From Smaragdicoccus niigatensis DSM 44881 = NBRC 103563 (GTDB taxonomy: Bacteria; Actinomycetota; Actinomycetes; Mycobacteriales; Mycobacteriaceae): a stretch of DNA of 64,000 nucleotides. The notes beneath the pieces are model-generated. The model saw nothing but the letters and a program-made list of their open reading frames with translations. It did not search any database and was not told the origin of the DNA. How positions within the stretch are numbered: position 1 is the first letter of the stretch; every line of letters begins with the position of its first letter. The stretch is taken from contig NZ_AQXZ01000018.1 of NCBI RefSeq assembly GCF_000380645.1, positions 186,001 to 250,000 of the forward strand, in the 5' to 3' direction. Positions 43,911 through 51,019 of this stretch are shown one piece after another. The translations under genes were made by a program, and so were the position numbers.

Positions 43911-44966
43911 GTGCCCACAGAAGCAGCAGTCAAAGCAGAGTCAGCGTTGATCCATATTCTCTGGATCAACGCTGGGCTCAGTTGTGATGGCGACTCGGTA
44001 GCGTTGACTGCCGCTACCCAGCCGAGTATCGAGGAAATTGCGCTGGGCGCACTTCCCGGACTGCCTCAGGTCGCTGTCCACTGGCCCCTTATCGATTTCG
44101 AATGTGGCCCCAACGGTGGGGCAGACGACTTCCTCGAATGGTTCTTCAAGGCCGACCGTGGAGAACTGGAGCCGTTCGTCCTCGTCGTCGAAGGATCCAT
44201 CCCCAACGAAAAGCTGCACGCGGAGGGTTACTGGTGCGGGTTTGGAAACAACCCCGCGACCGGACAACCCATGACCACGAGCGAATGGCTCGACCGGCTT
44301 GCGCCGAAAGCGACCGCGGTCGTTGCCGTCGGGACGTGCGCGACCTACGGCGGCATACACGCGATGGCCGGAAACCCGACCGGAGCGATGGGTGTACCCG
44401 ACTATCTCGGCTGGGACTGGAAGTCCAAGGCCGGGATTCCGATCGTGTGCGTTCCCGGTTGCCCGATCCACCCGGACAACCTGTCCGAAACCCTGACCTA
44501 TCTGCTCTACATGGCGACCGGCCAGGCGCCGATGATCCCGCTCGACGAAGCCCTTCGCCCCACGTGGCTCTTCGGTGCCACCGTTCACGAAGGTTGCGAT
44601 CGCGCGGGCTACTACGAGCAGGGTGACTTCGCGACCGAGTATGGCTCGCCGAAGTGCATCGTCAAGCTCGGCTGCTGGGGTCCAGTGGTGAAATGCAATG
44701 TGCCCAAACGTGGTTGGGTCAATGGTGTCGGTGGATGCCCGAATGTCGGCGGGATCTGCATCGGCTGCACGATGCCCGGATTCCCGGACAAGTTCATGCC
44801 ATTCATGGACGAACCGCCAGGCGGAAAGCTATCGTCCGCCGGCTCGAAGGCGTACGGCTCGCTCATTCGCAAGCTGCGCGGAATCACCGCAAAGACCGTC
44901 GACAAGGAGCCGCACTGGCGGCACAAGGGCGACAAGCTCACCACCGGTGCCACCCGCACCTGGTAA
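43911..44966 (+). CDS. hhyS: Group 1h (actinobacterial, high-affinity) [NiFe] hydrogenase small subunit
   Basis: A 351-residue iron-sulfur subunit passing electrons from the NiFe site. The proximal cluster loop reads SCDGDS: Cys25 with Asp28 in place of the second cysteine. This is the 3Cys-1Asp proximal cluster known from the oxygen-tolerant actinobacterial-type enzyme. Downstream cysteines (VGTCATYGG, VPGCPIHP, HEGCDRAG, KLGCWGP, GGCPNVGGICIGC) supply the remaining ligands. There is no twin-arginine signal peptide, so the enzyme stays in the cytoplasm. GTG start; the large subunit follows after 21 bases. Confidence 0.95.
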   Translation: MPTEAAVKAESALIHILWINAGLSCDGDSVALTAATQPSIEEIALGALPGLPQVAVHWPLIDFECGPNGGADDFLEWFFKADRGELEPFVLVVEGSIPNEKLHAEGYWCGFGNNPATGQPMTTSEWLDRLAPKATAVVAVGTCATYGGIHAMAGNPTGAMGVPDYLGWDWKSKAGIPIVCVPGCPIHPDNLSETLTYLLYMATGQAPMIPLDEALRPTWLFGATVHEGCDRAGYYEQGDFATEYGSPKCIVKLGCWGPVVKCNVPKRGWVNGVGGCPNVGGICIGCTMPGFPDKFMPFMDEPPGGKLSSAGSKAYGSLIRKLRGITAKTVDKEPHWRHKGDKLTTGATRTW

Positions 44967-44987
44967 CCCGAACTGCAGAGGCATCCG

Positions 44988-46787
44988 ATGACAACGATCA
45001 TCCCCGAGCCGTCGCAAAGGACCGATTCCGGCAATCTGGTGGAGATGGCCTGGGACCCCATCACCCGCATTGTGGGCAGTCTCGGCATCTACACCAAGAT
45101 CGACTTCAAGAACCGTCAAGTGGTGGAATGCCACAGCACGTCGTCGATCTTCCGCGGCTACTCGATCTTCATGAAGGGCAAAGACCCTCGCGACGCACAC
45201 TTCATCACGAGCCGCATCTGTGGAATCTGCGGCGACAACCACGCCACGTGTTCGTGCTACTGCCAGAACATGGCCTACGGCGTGAAGCCACCTCACCTGG
45301 GTGAGTGGCTCGTCAATCTCGGTGAGGCCGCCGAGTACATGTTCGACCACAACATCTTCCAGGAGAACCTGGTCGGGGTCGACTACTGCGAAAAGATGGT
45401 CTCGGAGACCAACCCGAAGGTGTTGGCCAAGGCCGAGAAGACCAAGGCACCGAACTCCGACGCCCACGGCTACCGGACCATCGCGGACATCATGCGGGCC
45501 CTCAACCCGTTCACCGGCGAGTTCTACCGCGAAGCGCTCGTCGTCAGCCGGTGGACGCGAGAGATGTTCTGCCTCATGGAAGGCCGTCACGTCCACCCGT
45601 CGACGCTGTACCCCGGCGGCATCGGCACGGTCGCGACGATCCAACTCATGACCGACTACCAGACCCGTCTCATGCGCTACGTGGAGTTCATGAAGAAGGT
45701 CGTGCCCATGCACGACGACCTGTTCGACTTCTTCTACGAAGCACTGCCGGGCTACGACAAGGTCGGCCTCCGGCGGACCCTGCTCGGATGCTGGGGTTCC
45801 TTCCAGGATCCGGCGGTGTGCAACTTCGCCTACAAGGACATGGAGAAGTGGGGCCGGGCGATGTTCGTGACCCCGGGCGTCGTGGTCGACGGCAAGCTCG
45901 TCACGACCTCGCTCGTCGACATCAACCTCGGTATCCGGATTCTGCTGGGCAGCTCGTACTACGACGACTGGACCGACCAGGAGATGTTCGTCAAGAACGA
46001 CCCGCTCGGCAACCCGGTCGATCGCCGGCACCCGTGGAACCAGCACACCAACCCGAAGCCGCAGAAGCGCAACATGGAGGAGGGCGGCAAGTACAGCTGG
46101 GTCATGTCGCCGCGCTGGTACGACGGCAAGGACCATCTCGCCCTCGACACCGGTGGTGGCCCCTTGGCTCGCCTGTGGTCCACCGCGTTGGCCGGGCTCG
46201 TCGACATCGGCTACGTGAAGGCGACCGGCACCAGCGTGCAGATCAACTTCCCGAAGACCGCGCTCAAGGGCCCGGTCTCGATGGAGTGGAAGATTCCGGC
46301 GGCCGGCAGCAACACCATCGAGCGGAACCGCGCACGAACGTACTTCCAGGCCTACGCCGCAGCGTGCGCCCTGCACTTCTGCGAAAAGGCGATCGCGGAA
46401 ATCCGTGCCGGACGGACGAAGACGTGGGAGAAGTTCGACGTCCCGAATGAAGCGATCGGGTGTGGTTTCACCGAGGCCGTACGCGGTGTGCTCAGCCACC
46501 ACATGGTGATTCGTGACGGCAAGATCGCGAACTACCATCCGTATCCGCCGACGCCGTGGAACGCGAATCCGCGCGACAGCTACGGGACACCCGGTCCCTA
46601 CGAGGACGCCGTTCAAGGACAGCCCATCTTCGAGGAGAACGACCGGGAGCACTTCAAAGGCATCGATGTCATGCGGACGGTCCGCAGCTTCGACCCGTGC
46701 CTGCCGTGCGGAGTGCACATGTACCTCGGCGAAGGGAAGACCCTGGAGAAGCTCCACTCTCCGACTCAAACCCTCACGGCGGAGTGA
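44988..46787 (+). CDS. hhyL: Group 1h [NiFe] hydrogenase large subunit
   Basis: A 599-residue catalytic subunit that splits H2. The N-terminal nickel site is RICGICGDNH (Cys78, Cys81) and the C-terminal one DPCLPCGVH (Cys571, Cys574, His577). A 22-residue extension after His577 would be removed by the maturation protease once nickel is in place. AGAGG precedes the ATG. Family members oxidise atmospheric H2 during starvation in mycobacteria, rhodococci and streptomycetes; that role here is inferred from family. Confidence 0.96.
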   Translation: MTTIIPEPSQRTDSGNLVEMAWDPITRIVGSLGIYTKIDFKNRQVVECHSTSSIFRGYSIFMKGKDPRDAHFITSRICGICGDNHATCSCYCQNMAYGVKPPHLGEWLVNLGEAAEYMFDHNIFQENLVGVDYCEKMVSETNPKVLAKAEKTKAPNSDAHGYRTIADIMRALNPFTGEFYREALVVSRWTREMFCLMEGRHVHPSTLYPGGIGTVATIQLMTDYQTRLMRYVEFMKKVVPMHDDLFDFFYEALPGYDKVGLRRTLLGCWGSFQDPAVCNFAYKDMEKWGRAMFVTPGVVVDGKLVTTSLVDINLGIRILLGSSYYDDWTDQEMFVKNDPLGNPVDRRHPWNQHTNPKPQKRNMEEGGKYSWVMSPRWYDGKDHLALDTGGGPLARLWSTALAGLVDIGYVKATGTSVQINFPKTALKGPVSMEWKIPAAGSNTIERNRARTYFQAYAAACALHFCEKAIAEIRAGRTKTWEKFDVPNEAIGCGFTEAVRGVLSHHMVIRDGKIANYHPYPPTPWNANPRDSYGTPGPYEDAVQGQPIFEENDREHFKGIDVMRTVRSFDPCLPCGVHMYLGEGKTLEKLHSPTQTLTAE

Positions 46788-46790
46788 ACC

Positions 46791-47669
46791 ATGCCGGGCG
46801 AAGTGGGTACCAACGACGACCACTGGCGCTCGGCCGGAGAGCGGATCCAGAATCTCCTCGACGCCATGTCGGCCGGCGGGCCTGCGGTCCGCGAGCGGGC
46901 CGAGATGCTCGTGCACGAGGTCGCCGACCTTTACGGGTCGGCGCTCTCGCGCGTTGCCGCGTCTGTGCCCGCACCGACGCTTGACCGGCTTGCCGCGGAC
47001 GAGTTGGTGGCCAGCCTGCTGCTCGTCCACGGTCTGCATCCGCACGACCTGCAGCAACGGGTAGCCGATGCACTCGAACGGGTGCGGCCATACCTCGGTT
47101 CGCATGGCGGTGACGTCAAGCTGCTCAGCGTCGCGGACAACGTCGTCAAACTCCAGTTCGCGGGGAGCTGCCAGAGCTGCCCGTCCTCGTCGGTGACGCT
47201 CGAATTCGCGGTCGAAGACGCGATTCGGGCCGCTGCACCCGAGATCGAAGAGATCGAGGTGGTACCTGCCGAGAAGGCAGAAAAGGTCATCCCAGCGGCA
47301 TCGCTCTTCTCGAAAGTGCACGCCAACGGGACGAGCTGGCACCACGTGCCAGAGATAGCGTCGTTGACCGCGGGGGAAGTCGGCGGCTTCGCGGTCAACG
47401 GCGCGACTGTGCTGGCCTGCCGGGTGGGCGATGAGTTGTACGCGTATCGCGATCGCTGTCCGGCGTGCCTGAGTTCGATGGCGGGTGCCGTCCTGCATCG
47501 CGGCACCGGTGCGTCGCCGGCCGTATTGCGTTGCCCCCGTTGCCGATCGCATTTCGACGTCGTCCACGCGGGGGCCAGCCTCGACAGCGACACCCATCTC
47601 GATCCGTTGCCGCTCCTCATGCGTGACGGCGTGCTTTCGGTCGCGATACCGGCCGGAGTCTCGGGATGA
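46791..47669 (+). CDS. NifU-type Fe-S scaffold fused to a Rieske-like domain
   Basis: A 292-residue hydrogenase-operon protein. The middle (about 88-160) is a NifU C-terminal domain (VRPYLGSHGGDVKLLSV, with Cys127-x-x-Cys130). The C-terminus (about 183-288) is Rieske-like, but its two His ligands are replaced: Cys223-P-A-Cys226 and Cys248-P-R-Cys251, so four cysteines would ligate the metal. The N-terminal 85 residues are helical. It starts 3 bases after the large subunit and overlaps the next gene by 4. It may deliver clusters or act as the electron acceptor; neither is proven. Confidence 0.82.
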   Translation: MPGEVGTNDDHWRSAGERIQNLLDAMSAGGPAVRERAEMLVHEVADLYGSALSRVAASVPAPTLDRLAADELVASLLLVHGLHPHDLQQRVADALERVRPYLGSHGGDVKLLSVADNVVKLQFAGSCQSCPSSSVTLEFAVEDAIRAAAPEIEEIEVVPAEKAEKVIPAASLFSKVHANGTSWHHVPEIASLTAGEVGGFAVNGATVLACRVGDELYAYRDRCPACLSSMAGAVLHRGTGASPAVLRCPRCRSHFDVVHAGASLDSDTHLDPLPLLMRDGVLSVAIPAGVSG

Positions 47670-48280
47670 ACAGTGCGTACGACGTCTTGCAGCGGATCCG
47701 GGCCAATCGTCGTCCCAGCTCCGCCGGCGAGCGATGCGAGATGTGCACCGAGCCCATCTCCGACGAGCACTCGCACGTCGTGAATGTCGCGGGGCGGCAA
47801 TTGCTGTGCGTGTGCCGCCCCTGCTATCTGCTGTTCACCGATCAATCAGCCGATCTCCGGTATCGCGCGGTCCCGGACCGATACCTGGAGTTCGGAGACT
47901 TCGCGTTGAGCCCGGCGCACTGGGACGCCTTGGAAATTCCGGTCGGATTGGCGTTCTTCTTCCGGAACTCCCTCCAGGACCGGATGGTCGCGTTCTACCC
48001 CGGCCCGGCCGGGGCGACGGAATCCGAGCTGTCGATGAGTGCCTGGGACGACATCACCGCAGCCGACCCGCGGGTGAAAATGCTCACCGACGACGTCGAA
48101 GCGCTGCTCATGCGGATGCCGGGCCCGGATTGTTTCTTGCTTCCGATCGACGCCTGCTACGAGTTCGTCGGTCGGCTGCGCATGCTGTGGCGCGGATTCG
48201 ACGGTGGGCAGGATGTCCGCGCATTCATCGACGAATTCTTCGAACGAATCCGAGCGCGCAGCCAGGCGGTGACGTCATGA
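47666..48280 (+). CDS. DUF5947-like hydrogenase-associated protein
   Basis: A 204-residue protein with an N-terminal zinc-ribbon-like pair CEMC (24-27) and CRPC (50-53), and a following YRAVPDRYLEFGDFALSPAHWDALEIPVGLAFFF stretch. I recognise this pattern from DUF5947 proteins found in actinobacterial group 1h hydrogenase clusters. ATGA overlaps with both neighbours indicate tight coupling. Function unknown; a subunit-assembly role is plausible. Confidence 0.75.
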   Translation: MNSAYDVLQRIRANRRPSSAGERCEMCTEPISDEHSHVVNVAGRQLLCVCRPCYLLFTDQSADLRYRAVPDRYLEFGDFALSPAHWDALEIPVGLAFFFRNSLQDRMVAFYPGPAGATESELSMSAWDDITAADPRVKMLTDDVEALLMRMPGPDCFLLPIDACYEFVGRLRMLWRGFDGGQDVRAFIDEFFERIRARSQAVTS

Positions 48281-48906
48281 GTGGCATCACGTTCGCCGTC
48301 CTCGATGTGACTCCGGAACCCTATTCAGTCACACCGGTTCTCCGGGCGCGGGTGGGTGTCGCTTCACTCGAGGAGATGCCGGTGCATGCGATCGCGCTGC
48401 GCTGCCAGGTGCGAATCGAGCCGATGCGCCGCCGCTACGACGACGAGGAGGCCGCGGGTCTCACCGACCTGTTCGGACCCCGCGAGCGCTGGGCCGACAC
48501 GCAGCGCACTTTCCTGTGGCTCCACTGCGCGACGATGTTGCGCGGGTTCTCCGGCGCGACCGAGATCGACCTGCCGCTCGAATGCACCTACGACTTCGAC
48601 GTCGCCGCCTCGAAGTACCTGCACGCCCTCCGAAACGGGTCGATCCCGCTGTTGTTCCTGTTCAGCGGCACGGTATTCCTGAAGGGCACCGACGGATTCG
48701 CCGTTCAGCAGATCCCCTGGGATCGCGAGGATCACCACGAGTTGCCGGTGGCCACCTGGCGCGCGCTCATCGCGCAACATTTCCCGCACACCGGTTGGCT
48801 GCGTCTGCACGAAGACACGATTGCGGCACTCACCCGATACAAGGCGGCCCACGGCCTACTCGACTTCGACGAGACCGTCGGCAAACTGCTCGGAGCGTCG
48901 GCATGA
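48277..48906 (+). CDS. DUF6084-like hydrogenase-associated protein
   Basis: A 209-residue protein with a beta-rich N-terminus and conserved-looking segments ALRCQVRIEPMRRRY, LFGPRERWADTQRTFLW and GSIPLLFLFSGTVFL. It fits DUF6084 as I recall it from group 1h hydrogenase loci. It is coupled by 4-base overlaps to the genes on both sides. No cofactor-binding motif can be seen, so a structural or assembly role is a guess. Confidence 0.72.
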   Translation: MSGITFAVLDVTPEPYSVTPVLRARVGVASLEEMPVHAIALRCQVRIEPMRRRYDDEEAAGLTDLFGPRERWADTQRTFLWLHCATMLRGFSGATEIDLPLECTYDFDVAASKYLHALRNGSIPLLFLFSGTVFLKGTDGFAVQQIPWDREDHHELPVATWRALIAQHFPHTGWLRLHEDTIAALTRYKAAHGLLDFDETVGKLLGASA

Positions 48907-50189
48907 GTTCTGTTCGCGCGGTCGCCGATGCCGTCCTGTACGAGGGCTACCTGCTCTATCCGTACCGGGGAAACGCGACGAAGAACCAGGCCCGATGGCA
49001 GTTCGGGGTGCTCGGACCACCGAACGCCGAGGCCGACGGACTGGGTGAGAACGACCACCTCGAGGCGCAGTTTGTCGTCGCCGGGGAGACATCGCTCGAC
49101 GTCACTGTGCGCTTCCTGCAGCTGCAGCGCCGGGATGCCGAGAAGGCTCTCGATTCTGGTTTCGAGCGCGTCGCCGAACTCACTGACGGCCAGTTGTCGT
49201 GGCTCACCTGGGACGAAGCCGTACCGCGCGAAATCTCCTACGGCCCGATCGCCGTGGCCGACCTGCCGCGTCTGCTGCCACTCCAGGTCCCCGGCGGCTC
49301 GGACATCGAAATGGTCGGCGCTGCCGGGAGATTGGTTCGGACGCGCGAGAGCCTCAACGGCTTCCTCGAAGTGACGGCCGAACCCGTCGACGGTTTCACC
49401 CGAATCACCCTCTTGGTGCACAACACCGCCGCCCGAGCCACCGACAAGACCGACGCCATCGCCCGGTCGTTCATCGGCACGCACGTGATCGTCGAAGCTG
49501 CCCCCGGCGAGTTCGTCTCACTCATCGATCCGCCACCGGGCGCGGACTCCGCCGTTGTCGGCTGCCAACAGCACCGATGCTTCCCGGTCCTGGCGGGCGA
49601 ACCTGACCAGCGCCGCACGCTCTTGATCTCGCCGATCATCCTGTACGACTACCCGCAGATCGCCGAGCAGAGCGAAGGCTCGCTCTTCGACTCGACCGAG
49701 ATCGACGAGATCCTCACCCTGCGCATCATGACGATGACCGACGAGGAGAAGGCACAGGCCCGCGCCACCGACCCGGAAGCCGCTCGCATCATCGACCAGT
49801 GCGACTCCATGACCCCCGACGCCATGCAGCGGCTGCACGGGATTCTGCGCAGTCCGCGGGGCCTGATCCCCGAAGTCCCGAACGGCGTCGACTGGTGGGA
49901 TCCGATGGCTGACACTGCCGTGTCACCGGATTCCGACGCTGTGCTCGTCAACGGTGTGCGCGTCGCGAAGGGAAGCCACGTGCGCCTGCATCCGGGCCGC
50001 CGCGCTGATGCCCATGACCTGTTTTACGAGGGCAAGACCGCCCACGTGACGTCGGTTCATGCCGACGTCGACGGCAATGCGCACGTGGGTGTCGTGCTCG
50101 ATGACGATCCTGCGTCCGACCTGCATGAATGGTTCGGCCGCTACCTGTATTTCGCACCCGACGAGGTCGAACCGCTCACGGCTAGATAG
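48903..50189 (+). CDS. Conserved-position hydrogenase-operon protein of unknown function (428 aa)
   Basis: A 428-residue protein I cannot assign to a named family. The start resembles VLYEGYLLYPYRGNATKNQARWQFG, the middle is beta-rich (FTRITLLVHNTAAR), then SPIILYDYPQIAEQSEGSLFDSTEIDEILTLR, which contains acidic residues in a helix, and the end (LVNGVRVAKGSHVRLHPGRR) looks like a small SH3-type barrel. No Cys cluster or membrane helix is seen. Position between the DUF6084-like gene and the 39-aa gene, with 4-base overlap upstream, ties it to the hydrogenase. Confidence 0.78.
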   Translation: MSSVRAVADAVLYEGYLLYPYRGNATKNQARWQFGVLGPPNAEADGLGENDHLEAQFVVAGETSLDVTVRFLQLQRRDAEKALDSGFERVAELTDGQLSWLTWDEAVPREISYGPIAVADLPRLLPLQVPGGSDIEMVGAAGRLVRTRESLNGFLEVTAEPVDGFTRITLLVHNTAARATDKTDAIARSFIGTHVIVEAAPGEFVSLIDPPPGADSAVVGCQQHRCFPVLAGEPDQRRTLLISPIILYDYPQIAEQSEGSLFDSTEIDEILTLRIMTMTDEEKAQARATDPEAARIIDQCDSMTPDAMQRLHGILRSPRGLIPEVPNGVDWWDPMADTAVSPDSDAVLVNGVRVAKGSHVRLHPGRRADAHDLFYEGKTAHVTSVHADVDGNAHVGVVLDDDPASDLHEWFGRYLYFAPDEVEPLTAR

Positions 50190-50198
50190 GAGCCTGAA

Positions 50199-50318
50199 AT
50201 GGAAATTGTTGGCATAGGCGCAACGGTCATTGTGGCAGCCGCCGTCCTGATCGGCGTTGTAGTGGGTATTCGCTCGGTGCCGGATCTACGCCGGTATGTC
50301 CGGATGCGTCGAATGTGA
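50199..50318 (+). CDS. 39-residue hydrogenase-associated membrane microprotein (DUF6893-like)
   Basis: A very short gene with a strong TAGGAG ribosome-binding site overlapping the previous stop. The product is MEIVGIGATV followed by a hydrophobic helix (to about residue 24) and a basic tail IRSVPDLRRYVRMRRM. The single membrane helix plus Arg-rich C-terminus matches the small DUF6893 proteins I recall from these loci. It could anchor the soluble hydrogenase complex to the membrane; this is inference. Confidence 0.75.
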   Translation: MEIVGIGATVIVAAAVLIGVVVGIRSVPDLRRYVRMRRM

Positions 50319-50329
50319 TGGTGCGGTAA

Positions 50330-50773
50330 GTGCCCGGAATTCTGGTCGCCGGCATCGGCAACATCTTCCTCGGAGACGATGGCTTCGGCTCCGAGGTGGT
50401 CCGCCGATTGCCCGACCTTGGTCCGGGCATCCGCGTCGTCGATTACGGAATCCGTGGGGTTCACCTCGCCTACGACCTGCTCGAGGGCGTCGACGAACTG
50501 ATTCTCGTGGACGCGATACCCAGCCGCGGTGCACCCGGTACCGTGCACGTTCTCGAAGCGGCGGCCGGAAACGGCGCCGCGCTGGACGCGCACGCCATGG
50601 ACCCGGCGACGGTCTTCGCGTCACTCAAAGCACTAGGGGGAGAGCTGCCCCGAACCATCGTCGTCGGCTGCGAGGCCGAGAACATCGATGAAGGGATGGG
50701 GCTGAGTCCGACGGTCGCCGCGGCCGTCGACCTCGCGACCAACCTCGTGGCCCAACTGGCAAAGGCGGGCTGA
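50330..50773 (+). CDS. Hydrogenase maturation protease (HyaD/HycI family)
   Basis: A 147-residue endopeptidase that removes the large-subunit C-terminal extension after nickel insertion. The family start GIGNIFLGDDGFG (9-20) carries the first metal-binding acidic residue, and LVDAIPSRGAPGTV holds the second. GTG start 11 bases after the microprotein. It is expected to cut after His577 of the large subunit. Confidence 0.9.
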   Translation: MPGILVAGIGNIFLGDDGFGSEVVRRLPDLGPGIRVVDYGIRGVHLAYDLLEGVDELILVDAIPSRGAPGTVHVLEAAAGNGAALDAHAMDPATVFASLKALGGELPRTIVVGCEAENIDEGMGLSPTVAAAVDLATNLVAQLAKAG

Positions 50774-50776
50774 CTC

Positions 50777-51019
50777 ATGTGCCTCGGCATTCCCGGACAG
50801 GTCGTACGGCTCCTCGAGGGCTACGGCGGCCAACTCGCTCTTGTCGATGTGGCGGGCGAGCACCGGAAGGTGAACATCGGCATGCTGCCCGAGGAGACGT
50901 TCGAGTCGGGCGACTGGATCATCATCCACATGGGTTTCGCCGTGGAGAAGACTGACGCCGACGGCGCCGCGAACGCAATGGCCGGACTTCGCCTCCTGCA
51001 GCGGGGCGACGAACCTTGA
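50777..51019 (+). CDS. hypC: Hydrogenase assembly chaperone HypC (copy 1)
   Basis: An 80-residue HypC/HybG/HupF chaperone starting MCLGIPG; Cys2, exposed after methionine removal, binds the Fe(CN)2CO unit together with HypD. It sits between the protease and hypF genes, overlapping hypF by 4 bases. A second, different HypC is encoded at 53289. Confidence 0.93.
   Translation: MCLGIPGQVVRLLEGYGGQLALVDVAGEHRKVNIGMLPEETFESGDWIIIHMGFAVEKTDADGAANAMAGLRLLQRGDEP

Noticed and set aside
44829-47597. Very long open frame (over 900 codons) antisense to the hydrogenase subunits
   Set aside because: It is the mirror of strong hydrogenase coding sequence; the product is rich in Arg, Gly, Asp and Val with no domain, typical of antisense frames in high-GC DNA.
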